A model generated the notes under the pieces. The model searched no databases, was not told the origin of the DNA, and saw nothing but the letters and a program-made list of their open reading frames with translations. A DNA stretch of 64,000 bases, taken from positions 1-64,000 of the forward strand of contig PDZV01000006.1 in the NCBI GenBank assembly GCA_002753135.1, written 5' to 3'. How positions within the stretch are numbered: position 1 is the stretch's first letter; each line of letters starts with the position of its first letter. This document shows, piece by piece, positions 53,650-63,432 of this stretch. The translations under genes and the position numbers were made by a program. The stretch comes from Magnetococcales bacterium WMHbinv6. GTDB lineage: Bacteria > Pseudomonadota > Magnetococcia > Magnetococcales > Magnetaquicoccaceae.

Positions 53650-55863
53650 ATGCATCCATTCACTGGACTGAACAATCTTGCCGTCAGTTATAAAATTACG
53701 TTTGGTTTCGGTCTGGTCGGTGTTTTATTTCTGGGGGTGATCGCACTCTACCAGAACACGCTGACCAGCACCCTCACCACCTTCCAGACCGATATTCTGG
53801 AACGGGCAGAAGCAGAAAAAAGCAAGGCAACACAAGTCAATACCTGGATGTTGGAAGCACGGCGCAACGAAAAAGATTTTTTGTTGCGTAAAGAGACAAG
53901 CTATCTCGACGCGGTCAAAACCACCGTCGGTCGAGTGCAAAAACTGGCGGAAGAGATGCAACAAACTGCCAAGGCCAACCAGGATGAAAGCAGCGCCAAA
54001 CTTGACCAGGAAATCCAACGTCTGGCAGGCGAATATTTGACAGCTTTCCTGCTGGTGGGACAGACGGAGACAGAAAAAGGACTCGATCCACAATCCGGTC
54101 TGCAAGGGGCTTTCCGGCTCAGCGCCCATGATCTGGAAAAACGGATCAAAGATTTCGACAGCGAAGAGATCTATCTGGCCCTGCTGCAGTTGCGCCGCGC
54201 CGAAAAAGATTATCTGCTGCGCAAAGATTTAAAATATGTCGTGACCATGGAGACCCGCCTGCAACAACTGCAGCAGGCTGTCACCAACGCCACCCTGGCA
54301 GCAGATCTGAAACAATCTTTGACCGAACAGAGCCAGCACTATTGGTCGTCGTTCAAAGCCTATCTGCAAAATGCCGACAAAACGGCAGGCGACGCTTTCC
54401 GGGAAAGCGCCCATACCATGGAATCGTTGCTGGAGAGCCACTATGTGACCGGACTGGCGGAAGGGTATCTGCAAATCCGCAAGGAGGAAAAAGATTATCT
54501 GCTGCGCGGTGATGAAAAATATGCAACAGCCGTCGGCAAGCAGGTTGAACAGTTGCAACAGCGCATTCAGGCCTCCCCCATCAGCGAACAAGACAAACGG
54601 GCCTTGAGCGAAACGATGACCACCTATCGGGAACGATTTTCCGCCCTGGTAGCCAAAGACAAGGAGATCATCAAACAGATGCAGCGCATGCGTGCGGCTG
54701 CCCATGCCGTGGTACCAATCGTCGATGAACTGGTCAAAGAGGCCAGCGACGATATGAACGAGACGGCCCGCACCACAACGACAACCGCCTCCAACAATGC
54801 CCGTTTTGCCTTGCTGGTCAGTGGCATCATTTTGCTGCTGGGGGCACTGGTGGCCTGGTTGATCGGCAAAAGCATCGTCACGCCGATTCAAGCCCTCTCC
54901 AGCCTGCTGCAACGTTTTGCCGAGGGGGATATGACCATCCGCAGCCCGATCCAGCAAAAGGATGAGATCGGCCTCATGGCGGCAGCCCTGGATCAAAGCG
55001 CCGTTCGTCTCTGCCAGGTGGTCGAGCAGATCAAACAATCTTCCGTCGAAGTGGCACACGGCAGCCAACAACTCTCCGAGGCGGCACAATCTTTTGCGCA
55101 AAGTTCCGCCGAACAGGCCGCCTCCATCGAAGAGACCTCCTCAGCGGTCGAACTGATGACCGGCAGCATTCAGCAAAACAGCCAACAAGCGGTCGGCACC
55201 GCCTCCATCTCACAGCGTGCCGCCCAAGATGCGGTCAGCACCGGTCAGGCGGTGGCGCAGGCGGTCAGCGCCATGCGTGAAATTGCACAAAAAATATCGG
55301 TTATCGAAGAGATTTCCCGGCAAACCAACCTGTTGGCGCTTAACGCTGCCATTGAGGCGGCACGAGCCGGGGAACAAGGCAAGGGCTTTGCGGTGGTTGC
55401 CGCCGAGGTGCGAAAACTGGCGGAACGCAGCCAAGGTGCCGCTGGCGAAATCGGCACGCTCTCGGTGACCAGCATGCAAATTGCCGAGCAGGCCGGTGGC
55501 ATGTTGAGCAAACTGGTACCGGAAATTCAAAAAACGGCGGATCAGGTGCAAAATATCGCCCAAGTCAGCCGGGAACAGGATCAAAGCGCCGAACAGATCA
55601 ATCGCTCCATGCAGCACATGGATCAGGCCATTCAACGCAACGCCGGCACTTCCGAAGAGATGGCCGCCACCTCCGAACAGCTGTCGGCGCAAGCGGATGC
55701 CCTGCAGGAGGCGATTGCCTTTTTCAAAACCGAAAGCGCCGCTTCCGGCAACCGCCCCAGCAGCGCAGCGGTGCGTGTTGCACGCCAGCAACAGAAAAAA
55801 CCAACCTCCGCGCGCGCTGTGGCCCGCCTGCCACAACGGCAGGCGGTGGCCCTGCTCAACTGA
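53650..55863 (+). CDS. Methyl-accepting chemotaxis protein with helical bimodular-type sensor
   Basis: The 737-residue receptor has helix 1 (about 14-36), a large all-helical periplasmic domain (about 40-380), helix 2 (about 382-411), HAMP (411-460) and a signalling coiled coil. Its tip reads [20 protein letters not shown] (about 555-575). The sensor domain carries three copies of a motif E-K-D-(F/Y)-LLR near residues 72, 182 and 277, in keeping with helical bimodular sensors. There is no CheR-binding pentapeptide. No che genes are nearby, so it feeds a distant array. The ligand is unknown. Confidence 0.9.
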   Translation: MHPFTGLNNLAVSYKITFGFGLVGVLFLGVIALYQNTLTSTLTTFQTDILERAEAEKSKATQVNTWMLEARRNEKDFLLRKETSYLDAVKTTVGRVQKLAEEMQQTAKANQDESSAKLDQEIQRLAGEYLTAFLLVGQTETEKGLDPQSGLQGAFRLSAHDLEKRIKDFDSEEIYLALLQLRRAEKDYLLRKDLKYVVTMETRLQQLQQAVTNATLAADLKQSLTEQSQHYWSSFKAYLQNADKTAGDAFRESAHTMESLLESHYVTGLAEGYLQIRKEEKDYLLRGDEKYATAVGKQVEQLQQRIQASPISEQDKRALSETMTTYRERFSALVAKDKEIIKQMQRMRAAAHAVVPIVDELVKEASDDMNETARTTTTTASNNARFALLVSGIILLLGALVAWLIGKSIVTPIQALSSLLQRFAEGDMTIRSPIQQKDEIGLMAAALDQSAVRLCQVVEQIKQSSVEVAHGSQQLSEAAQSFAQSSAEQAASIEETSSAVELMTGSIQQNSQQAVGTASISQRAAQDAVSTGQAVAQAVSAMREIAQKISVIEEISRQTNLLALNAAIEAARAGEQGKGFAVVAAEVRKLAERSQGAAGEIGTLSVTSMQIAEQAGGMLSKLVPEIQKTADQVQNIAQVSREQDQSAEQINRSMQHMDQAIQRNAGTSEEMAATSEQLSAQADALQEAIAFFKTESAASGNRPSSAAVRVARQQQKKPTSARAVARLPQRQAVALLN

Positions 55864-55879
55864 TTTGCTGCCGCCCGGC

Positions 55880-57493
55880 TCATGCCGTGGTGGAAAGGTG
55901 CATGGCGGCGGCCAGCAGTTGTCGGGTGTAGGGATGTTGCGGATTGTCGAACAGGGCCTGTGTCGGCCCCTGTTCGACAATCTGCCCTTGCCACAGCACC
56001 AGAATATGGTGCGACATGGCCCGAATCACCCGCAAATCGTGGGAGATAAAGATAAACGACAGGCCATGTCGCTCTTGCAGACCGCGCAACAGGGCCAAAA
56101 TTTGTGCCTGTACCGACAGATCCAACGCCGAAGTCGGCTCATCCAACACCAGCAGCTCCGGGTGCAGAATCATCGCCCGGGCAATGGCGATCCGTTGCCG
56201 CTGGCCACCGGAAAATTGATGCGGGTAACGATCCAGATAGGCTTCCGGCAATCCCACCTCCGCCAACATGGCTGCCGCCCGCTGCTGTCTGGCCGTCTCA
56301 CTCTGTTCCAAGCGGTGGATCCATAACCCTTCTGCCAAAATTTCCCCGACGGTCATGCGCGGCGACAACGAAGAGAAAGGATCCTGAAACACCACCTGAA
56401 TGCGCCGCCGCAAGGCCCGCACATGTTCCCGATCAGCCGTTTGCAGCTCCAAACCGTCAAAACGGATGGTGCCACGGCTGTGGTTGAGTTGCAGAATGGC
56501 CTCGCCCAGGGTGGTTTTGCCGCTGCCTGACTCCCCAACGATACCCACTGTTTCCCCCCGCGCCAGGGTAAAGCTCACCCCATCCACCGCCTTGACATGG
56601 CCGACCGTGCGCTGCAACAAACCCCGTTTGATCGGAAAATGGCAATATAAATTCTCAATCTGCAACAACGGAGCCGCACCGACCCGTGGCGGCGGCGCAT
56701 GGCGGCTGGGCAGGCTGCCCAGCAACTGCTGGGTATAAGGGTGTTGTGGCTGGGCAAACAAACGTTCCGTGGCACCGCTTTCACAAATTTCCCCCTGGCG
56801 CATGACATAGACCCGATCGGCACTTTTTTGCACCATCGGCAGATCGTGGGTGATCAGCAGCATGGCCATGCCCAGCTCCCGCTGCAGGCGGGCCAGCAGT
56901 TCGAGAATTTGCGCCTGAATGGTCACATCCAGGGCTGTGGTCGGTTCATCGGCAATCAACAGGGCCGGACGACGGGCCAGGGCCATGGCAATCATCACCC
57001 GCTGCCGCTGACCACCGGAGAGCTGGTGCGGGTAGCTGTCCAGTTTTTGTTCCGGGTCGTTGATGCCGGTCAAGGTCAACAACTCGATGGCCCGGCGGCG
57101 CAGCGTCGGCAGTTGGGCCGCCGTCATCCCTTCCGGCAGGAAAGATTCCGCCAACTGGCGAAAAATCGGTTGCACCGGATTCATGGCGGTCATCGGTTCC
57201 TGAAACACCATGGCAATCTGCTGGCCGCGCAACCGACGCAGCGCCTCCGCTGACAAAGAGCGGATATCCTCGCCGCGCAGGCGGATCGTCTTGGCCTGAA
57301 CGGTGGCGTTGCCCGGCAACAACTGCAACAACGAGAGCGCGGCCACACTTTTGCCGCTGCCGGATTCACCCACCAGGGCAACGGTTTCCCCGGGTTGAAT
57401 GGTCAGGGAGATACCGCGCACGGCGGCAACGACACCGGCCTCGGTGCGAAAATCGACCTGCAAAGTGTCGATGTGCAACAGCGGTTTCTCCAT
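55880..57493 (-). CDS. yejF: Oligopeptide/microcin C-type ABC transporter, fused double ATPase (YejF)
   Basis: The 537-residue protein has two complete ABC ATPase domains in one chain, as in YejF. Walker A GESGSGKS occurs near residue 41 and [13 protein letters not shown] near 320. Signatures [12 protein letters not shown] and [12 protein letters not shown] precede ADEPTTALD and LDEPTSALD. Each domain ends with the OppD/F-type proline-rich tail ([16 protein letters not shown]). It follows yejE directly (TGA-ATG overlap). The partner genes yejA and yejB are not in this window. Confidence 0.92.
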   Translation of the reverse strand: MEKPLLHIDTLQVDFRTEAGVVAAVRGISLTIQPGETVALVGESGSGKSVAALSLLQLLPGNATVQAKTIRLRGEDIRSLSAEALRRLRGQQIAMVFQEPMTAMNPVQPIFRQLAESFLPEGMTAAQLPTLRRRAIELLTLTGINDPEQKLDSYPHQLSGGQRQRVMIAMALARRPALLIADEPTTALDVTIQAQILELLARLQRELGMAMLLITHDLPMVQKSADRVYVMRQGEICESGATERLFAQPQHPYTQQLLGSLPSRHAPPPRVGAAPLLQIENLYCHFPIKRGLLQRTVGHVKAVDGVSFTLARGETVGIVGESGSGKTTLGEAILQLNHSRGTIRFDGLELQTADREHVRALRRRIQVVFQDPFSSLSPRMTVGEILAEGLWIHRLEQSETARQQRAAAMLAEVGLPEAYLDRYPHQFSGGQRQRIAIARAMILHPELLVLDEPTSALDLSVQAQILALLRGLQERHGLSFIFISHDLRVIRAMSHHILVLWQGQIVEQGPTQALFDNPQHPYTRQLLAAAMHLSTTA

Positions 57494-58528
57494 TCAGCTC
57501 TCCTTGCGCGGGTCCATGGCATCGCGCCCTGCCTCACCGATAAAATTGAGCAGCAGCATCATGGTCACCAGCACGATGAAGGTTGGCAGCGAGATCCACC
57601 ACGCCTCCATATTGGCTTTGCCCTGCTGCAGCAGTTCGCCCAGACTGGGGGTGGAGGGTGGCACCCCCAAACCGAGAAAATCCAGACTGGTCAACGCCAG
57701 AATGGTGCCGGAGATGCGAAAGGGGAGAAAGGTGATCACCGGGGTCATGGCATTGGGCAACAGATGGCGAAACATGATGGTACGATCCGAGGCCCCCATG
57801 GCTCGTGCCGCCTTGACATAGGCCATGTTGCGGGCACGCAAAAATTCGGCCCGCACATAATCGGCCAGCCCCATCCAGCCGAACAACGACAGCAAAACTA
57901 TCAGCAACAACAGGCTCGGATTGAACAGACTGGCAAAAATAATCAACAGATAAAGCTCCGGCATCGCCCCCCAGATTTCGATCAGCCGTTGCAGCAACAG
58001 GTCGGTATAGCCACCAAAATAGCCCTGCACCGCCCCGGCAAGAATGCCGATCAGAGTACCAATCGCCGTCAAGGTCAGGGCAAAGAGTACCGACAAGCGA
58101 AACCCGTAGAGCAGACGGGCCAAAATATCCCGGGCCCGGTCATCGGTGCCAAGATAATGGTGTTGATCGGGAGGGGCGGGGGCCGGATGTTGCAACTGGC
58201 TGTCAATGCTTGCAAAACTGTAGGGAATCACGGGAAAGATAACCCAGTTGGGGGCCTGTTGCAGGCGGGTGAGAATATAGGGATCCCGATAATCGGCCTC
58301 GGTGGCAAAATCGCCGCCAAACAGGGTCTCCGGATAACTTTTCAGCAGGGGAAAAAACAGTTCACCCTGATAGCGGATCAGCAACGGTTTGTCGTTGGCC
58401 AGCAGTTCAGCCCCCATCGAGATCAGCAGCAACAGGGCAAAAAGCCATAAGGAATAATAGCCGCGTCGATGGGCCTTGAAACGGTTCCAGCGGCGGCGAA
58501 TCAGTGGCGAAGGTGAAAAAAAGCGCAT
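57494..58528 (-). CDS. yejE: Microcin C/oligopeptide ABC transporter permease YejE
   Basis: The 344-residue permease has an N-terminal helix after RRRWNRFKAHRRGYYSLWLF, a periplasmic loop with GDFATEADYRDPYI, and about five more helices. The EAA loop is AYVKAARAMGASDRTIMFRHLLPN, where it contacts the ATPase. The C-terminus FIGEAGRDAMDPRKES is typical. ATG 58528 has GGGG six bases upstream. The gene lies 40 bases after the waaG-like gene on the same strand; its usual permease partner YejB is absent here. Confidence 0.91.
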   Translation of the reverse strand: MRFFSPSPLIRRRWNRFKAHRRGYYSLWLFALLLLISMGAELLANDKPLLIRYQGELFFPLLKSYPETLFGGDFATEADYRDPYILTRLQQAPNWVIFPVIPYSFASIDSQLQHPAPAPPDQHHYLGTDDRARDILARLLYGFRLSVLFALTLTAIGTLIGILAGAVQGYFGGYTDLLLQRLIEIWGAMPELYLLIIFASLFNPSLLLLIVLLSLFGWMGLADYVRAEFLRARNMAYVKAARAMGASDRTIMFRHLLPNAMTPVITFLPFRISGTILALTSLDFLGLGVPPSTPSLGELLQQGKANMEAWWISLPTFIVLVTMMLLLNFIGEAGRDAMDPRKES

Positions 58529-58568
58529 CAGCAACCCCTGTCAGGGAAGGTTGGTCCTATCCGGCCTC

Positions 58569-59732
58569 TCATCCTGGCTGCTCTCGTTGCAACAAGGAGT
58601 GGTATAGTTGCAGCAGACGCCCGCTCATCGCCTCCAGCGTCAAGGGCAGCACGGTGGCGCGGGCCAACGCGGCCATTCGTTGCCGCACCTCCGGCACCAG
58701 CAACGTCTCAATATTGGCCTGCAAACGGTCCGCGTCCAGGGAGTCACCCAACAGACCGTTGACACCCTGCTGCAACAGGTCGGCGGCACCGCATTGATAG
58801 GAGGTTACCAGCGGCAAACCGGCTGCCATCCCCTCCAAGGCCACATTGGGAAAAGGGTCATAGCGGGTCGGCAACACCAAAATATCGGCTGCCCCGTAAA
58901 AGGGTTCTACCTCTTTTTGCCCCCCGGTGAAACGAACCCGCCCGGCCAGACCCAAGCGGCGGCTCTGCTCCTGCATCCGTTGCAGGTGACGATCCGCCCC
59001 CACTACCAGCAGTTGCACCGTCGACGGCAGGCGACACATCACCTGCAGCAAAATCGGTACCCCTTTGCGCTCAAAACCGGAGCCGACCAGCAACAGCAGC
59101 GTTGCTGTCTCCTCGATCCCCCACGCGCTCCGGGTTGCGCTGCGCCAGCGTGCGGCCAGGTTGGGATGAAACCGTTCCGTATCCACCCCGCTGTAAATGA
59201 CATGCAGTTTGTCGGCAGCCACGGCAAAGCCCTGTTCAATCTCCTGCTTGACCATCTGCGAGTTGCAAATCACCGCCCGCAGTTGCGGGCTGCAAAACAT
59301 CTGCCGTTCCAGGGCGAGAACTTGCCGATGATAGGGGCTCAACGTGGTACCCAGGCGACCCCACCAGCCCAGGGTGCGATTGCGTTCGCGCAGCCAGACC
59401 TGATGCACCCCATCCCCGGCCCGATAGAGATCGCAACCCGGCAACCGTTCATGCGACTGGACCAGATCAAAAGGCTGTTCCCGCAACCGCTGTTGCACAC
59501 AACGGACAAAAGTGCGATCCCGCCACCAGCGGCCCAGATACCAGGGATCACAGGCCATCATCTGCCAACCGGCCAACTCTCCCGACCAGCGCCGGGCCAA
59601 CAGGGTCACCTGCAACCCCCGCTCCTGACGCAAGGCTCCCATCGCCCGTTCCAGAAAGCGCTCCGCCCCACCAAAGGGCGTATAACGCTGGCGAATCAAT
59701 GCCAAGGAGAGGGGAGAAGCCGAGTGATTCAT
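58569..59732 (-). CDS. waaG: LPS core glycosyltransferase, WaaG-like (GT4)
   Basis: The 387-residue GT-B enzyme begins LALIRQRYTPFGGAERFLERAM, the WaaG signature. AVICNSQMVKQEIEQGF, VIYSGVDTERFHP, LLLVGSGFERKGVPILL and YDPFPNVALEGMAAGLPLV follow. WaaG adds the first glucose of the outer core. The start ATG 59732 is chosen where the conserved region begins. It is divergent from the next glycosyltransferase cluster, with 96 bases between the starts. Confidence 0.88.
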   Translation of the reverse strand: MNHSASPLSLALIRQRYTPFGGAERFLERAMGALRQERGLQVTLLARRWSGELAGWQMMACDPWYLGRWWRDRTFVRCVQQRLREQPFDLVQSHERLPGCDLYRAGDGVHQVWLRERNRTLGWWGRLGTTLSPYHRQVLALERQMFCSPQLRAVICNSQMVKQEIEQGFAVAADKLHVIYSGVDTERFHPNLAARWRSATRSAWGIEETATLLLLVGSGFERKGVPILLQVMCRLPSTVQLLVVGADRHLQRMQEQSRRLGLAGRVRFTGGQKEVEPFYGAADILVLPTRYDPFPNVALEGMAAGLPLVTSYQCGAADLLQQGVNGLLGDSLDADRLQANIETLLVPEVRQRMAALARATVLPLTLEAMSGRLLQLYHSLLQREQPG

Positions 59733-59828
59733 TGCGCCGCAGGACAACTTACTATAACGTGTCGGAAATCCGGTCAAGCCGGTGAGCATGCCATTTTCCC
59801 GTTTTACAGGAATATCCCGTTTGGAACA

Positions 59829-60977
59829 ATGACTACTCTGCATGACAGGCCTTTACGCATCGCCCACAGCGAATCCTCCTTGGGATGGGGCGGGCAGGAG
59901 TTGCGTACCTTGACCGAAGCCGCCGGGATGATCGCCCGCGGTCATCAGGTGACCCTTCTGACACCACCGCAGGCAAAAATTTATCAGGCGGCCCGGCAAC
60001 GCACTCTGCCGGTGGAGGCGGTGCGTATTACCCGCAAATCGTTGCCTGGTCTGTGGGATCTGTGGCGCTGGTTGCGTCACAACCCGGTCGATTGCCTGAT
60101 CAGCCACAGCTCGGTAGACAGCTGGCTGGCTGCCGTGAGCTGTCGTTTGCTGGCCCGTCCGCCGGTCATCATCCGCTTGCGCCATATTTCGGCAGCCGTA
60201 CCGCGCAATATGGCCACCCGCTGGCTCTATACCCGGGGCTGCCACCATATCGTCACCACCGGCGAAGCGTTGCGCCAACAGCTGATCAACGACAATGGTT
60301 TTCCCGGCGAACGGATCACCTCCATTCCCACTGGTATCGACCTGCAGCGATTTTGCCCCGGTTCAGCCAGCGAGGCCCGACAGTCCCTGGCTCTGCCGGA
60401 AGATAAATTGATCATCGGCATTGTCGCCACCCTGCGCAGCTGGAAGGGGCACAGTTATCTGTTGCAGGCGGTGGCTGCTTTGCAACGGCAGGATATTCAT
60501 GTCCTGATCATCGGGGATGGGCCGCAACGCCACAATCTGCAACAACAGATCGCCTCTTTGCAATTGACCACTCAGGTCACCCTGGCCGGCAATCAGGAAA
60601 ATGTCGTGCCCTGGTTGCAGGCCTGCGATCTTTTTGCCCTGCCCTCCTATGCCAACGAAGGGGTACCGCAATCGCTGATGCAGGCCATGGCCTGCGGCAT
60701 TCCGGCCATCTCCACCCCGGTTGGCAGCATTGGCGAACTCATCGAGGAGGGTGTCACCGGCCTGCTGGTTCCCCCCAAAGATGCGGCGGCACTGCAACAG
60801 GCCCTGCAAACGCTGCTCGATAACCCGGCGTTGCGCCACACCCTGGGTCAACACGGACTGGCCTGCATTCAACACCGTTTTGCCCTGCCGCAGATGGTGG
60901 AACAGATGGAACAGATTATCCGCCAGACGTTGCGCACCTTCCGGCACCCAGAGCCACAAGCGATTGCCACACCATGA
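59829..60977 (+). CDS. Glycosyltransferase family 4, LPS-type
   Basis: The 382-residue GT-B enzyme starts RIAHSESSLGWGGQELRTL and contains IPTGIDLQRFCPG, IVATLRSWKGHSYLL, and the sugar-nucleotide site SYANEGVPQSLMQAMACGIP. The N-terminal GWGGQE is common in a group that adds sugars to LPS cores. GGAACA precedes ATG 59829. The open frame runs far upstream through waaG in antisense, but those codons are not part of the protein. It overlaps the next gene by four bases. Confidence 0.88.
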   Translation: MTTLHDRPLRIAHSESSLGWGGQELRTLTEAAGMIARGHQVTLLTPPQAKIYQAARQRTLPVEAVRITRKSLPGLWDLWRWLRHNPVDCLISHSSVDSWLAAVSCRLLARPPVIIRLRHISAAVPRNMATRWLYTRGCHHIVTTGEALRQQLINDNGFPGERITSIPTGIDLQRFCPGSASEARQSLALPEDKLIIGIVATLRSWKGHSYLLQAVAALQRQDIHVLIIGDGPQRHNLQQQIASLQLTTQVTLAGNQENVVPWLQACDLFALPSYANEGVPQSLMQAMACGIPAISTPVGSIGELIEEGVTGLLVPPKDAAALQQALQTLLDNPALRHTLGQHGLACIQHRFALPQMVEQMEQIIRQTLRTFRHPEPQAIATP

Positions 60978-62152
60978 AAATTGCCTATCTGGATCCCCAC
61001 CCGGTCCCCGACGCCGTCACCGTGCCGTTACAGATTTTGCAGATGGTCGACGCCTTCGGCAATGGGGGCGCGGAGGTCCATCTGATCACCCCGCAACCTG
61101 CGCACACGCGCAGCGTCGACAGCATATTGGGCCACTCCCTCTCCACACAGGTCCAGCTGCACCATCTGCCCGATCTGCGCCATCGCTGGTGGTTTCCCTC
61201 CGGCAGCAACCGGCCCTATTATTGGATGGCCAGCCGTCTGCTCGCCCGCCTGTCAGTTGATCTGCTCTTTATTCGCAATATTCGACTGGCCGCCCGACTG
61301 CTGCAGGATAAACGGGTGCAGCTGCCCTTGTTCTTTGAAACCCACGAACTGTTTGCCAACACCTATCAGGAAGAACACCCCCACCCTTCCTGGCAAGAGC
61401 GCAGAAAATGGCAGCGTTTGGCCGCGACAGAAGCACTGGTCTACCAGAAAGCCAGCGCACTGATCAGCCTGACCCCCTTTCTGTTGCAAGATATTGAGCG
61501 CACCTATGCAACCCGCACCCCGAGCCTGGCGGCCCCGCTGGGTTTTGATGCCACCCTGGCACAACAGGCCCTGGCCACGCCACGCCCCACCAATCCGCAA
61601 CCGGTGTTGCTCTATTTGGGCAATCTCCATCCCTGGAAAGGGGTGCCCACCCTGTTGCAGGCCATGACCCAGGTTGAGGGGGCCGTGCTGCGCATTATCG
61701 GTGGCAACCCGGAGCGCAACCAACTGCTGCAGCAGCAGGCAGAACAGTTGGCAATTACCGATAAAATTCAACTCTTGCCCCCTGTTCCCCCTGCCCAGCG
61801 ATTTCATGCCATCCACGCCGCAGATATCTGTCTGTTACCGCTCAGCCAGCGGACCATTGCCAGCCGTTATACCAGCCCGCTGAAACTGTTTGAGTACATG
61901 GCCATGGGCAAAGCGATCATTACCGCCGATCTGCCCAGCATGCGCCTGTTGCTGCAACATGATCGCAACGCCCTGTTGACCGAGGTGGGTGATCCCGCTG
62001 CCCTGGCTGCGGCCATTCGTTCCCTGCTGGCCGATCCGGCCACAGCGCAGCGACTGGCCACGGCGGCCCAACAACTCTCTTTGCACCATACCTGGAATGA
62101 ACGGGCCAAACGCATGCTGGCCTTCATGGAGGAACGGTTGAACCAGCGATGA
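60974..62152 (+). CDS. Glycosyltransferase family 4
   Basis: The 392-residue protein has an N-terminal domain (IAYLDPHPVPDAVTVPLQIL, FFETHELFANTYQEE) and a GT4 C-terminal half: LLYLGNLHPWKGVPTLLQ, IIGGNPERNQL, and SPLKLFEYMAMGKAIITADLPS. The pattern fits an LPS or capsule glycosyltransferase; donor and acceptor are unknown. It overlaps both neighbours by four bases, so the three form one translational unit. Confidence 0.87.
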   Translation: MKIAYLDPHPVPDAVTVPLQILQMVDAFGNGGAEVHLITPQPAHTRSVDSILGHSLSTQVQLHHLPDLRHRWWFPSGSNRPYYWMASRLLARLSVDLLFIRNIRLAARLLQDKRVQLPLFFETHELFANTYQEEHPHPSWQERRKWQRLAATEALVYQKASALISLTPFLLQDIERTYATRTPSLAAPLGFDATLAQQALATPRPTNPQPVLLYLGNLHPWKGVPTLLQAMTQVEGAVLRIIGGNPERNQLLQQQAEQLAITDKIQLLPPVPPAQRFHAIHAADICLLPLSQRTIASRYTSPLKLFEYMAMGKAIITADLPSMRLLLQHDRNALLTEVGDPAALAAAIRSLLADPATAQRLATAAQQLSLHHTWNERAKRMLAFMEERLNQR

Positions 62153-63144
62153 ACATTCTGGTCATCAACGTGGCCCGCATCGGCGACACCCTGTTGATCA
62201 CCCCGATCCTGCGTGCCATCAAACAGGCCTATCCTGACCACAAACTGGGTTGTCTGGCCCATCCGAAACGGATGGAAGTGTTGCAGGGGCTGCCCTTCAT
62301 CGACACGTTGGCAGGGATCACCCCCGGCAGTCAGTGGTGGCGCGCACGACTGCTGCGGCAGCGCCCCTGGGATGCAGCCCTGGTCTACGGACAGGATGCC
62401 CCCTTGATCCGCTACGCCAGCCGGGTGGCCAAACAGGTGGTCGCCTTCAACCAGCCGCTGGCCGCCAGCAATCGTCTGCTCAGCCACTGCGTGGCGAAAC
62501 CGGATACGCTGATCCACGCGGTCAAAGGACGCTTGCTGCTGGCCAACGCCCTGGGCATTCATACCGACGATTTCTCCTTGAGCTACCAGGTTACCGCAGA
62601 GGAGTCCCACGCCGCACAGGCGTGGTTGCAGCCACGCCTACCCCAGCAAAGCGGCCCGCTGGTAGGCATGCAATTTACCAGTTTTGCCACCAAATGGTAC
62701 CGCGATTGGCCGATTGAGCAGTTCATGGCCCTGGCCGATGCGCTGCGGCAGCGCCATCCCGCCATCTGTTTCGTCCTGTTGGGCGATAAGCACAATCTGG
62801 CAAAAGAAGAGATGTTCTATAAACAATTTCCGCAACATACCGTGTGCGCTTCCGGGCTGTTCACCCTGCGGCAATCGGCAGCGCTCATGCAGCGCCTGCA
62901 TCTCTATATCGGGGTGGATACCGGCCCGACCCATCTGGCAGGTGCCTTGCGCATTCCCATGGTTGCCCTGTATCACTGCCGTTTTCCTGGCCGCAACCTG
63001 ATCCCGCTGGGCCATCCTTTGCTGCGCATGATCGAACATCCCCATCCCCATTCACCCTGCCCGGAACAAACACCGATGCAGGAGATTGCCGTCGCCACCG
63101 TTCGGCAGGCGGCGCAGGAACTGTTGCAGGCAACAGGGTGGTAA
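62149..63144 (+). CDS. Glycosyltransferase family 9 (heptosyltransferase-like)
   Basis: The 331 residues begin ILVINVARIGDTLLITPIL, the GT9 signature. VGMQFTSFATKWYRDWP and YIGVDTGPTHLAGALRIPMVALY form the donor site. It is a third GT9 member besides waaC and waaF, probably adding heptose III or another core sugar. The C-terminus has a HPHPHSPCPEQ tail unlike WaaC/WaaF. Confidence 0.88.
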   Translation: MNILVINVARIGDTLLITPILRAIKQAYPDHKLGCLAHPKRMEVLQGLPFIDTLAGITPGSQWWRARLLRQRPWDAALVYGQDAPLIRYASRVAKQVVAFNQPLAASNRLLSHCVAKPDTLIHAVKGRLLLANALGIHTDDFSLSYQVTAEESHAAQAWLQPRLPQQSGPLVGMQFTSFATKWYRDWPIEQFMALADALRQRHPAICFVLLGDKHNLAKEEMFYKQFPQHTVCASGLFTLRQSAALMQRLHLYIGVDTGPTHLAGALRIPMVALYHCRFPGRNLIPLGHPLLRMIEHPHPHSPCPEQTPMQEIAVATVRQAAQELLQATGW

Positions 63145-63432
63145 CTCTTCCTTGATCGTACCTTGCCAAACAGGCTTCTCCCTTCTTATGATTGTGTGTT
63201 TGTTATTGAGTGTTAAAAATGGTTGGTGCTTGCTGCCAATCGATACCCTGCGCTCAAAGCACATTCCATCTCACGGGGCCAGCATGCCTAGCAACCCTTG
63301 TCAAAAACGCGATGCAGTAACCTGCCACACTTGTCGGAACAAACGGGTTCGGCATGGCGGAGCGCCGCTGCAAAACGACCATCACGGTGTGCAGATTCAC
63401 CCCGCCCCTTTGGCAGCCGGGTAAGGGCGCTT
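63145..63432. other. 288-base spacer before the last glycosyltransferase
   Basis: This spacer breaks an otherwise tightly overlapping glycosyltransferase run. A weak promoter-like pair is visible (TTGTGT at 63192 and a TAAAAA-type box about 16 bases later), in a locally AT-rich patch. No hairpin terminator or supported small gene is seen. The next gene may therefore have its own promoter. Confidence 0.35.

Noticed and set aside
58608-59828. Apparent 789-residue plus-strand protein covering the waaG region and the next glycosyltransferase
   Set aside because: Only codons from 59829 encode a recognisable enzyme; the upstream part is antisense to the waaG-like gene.
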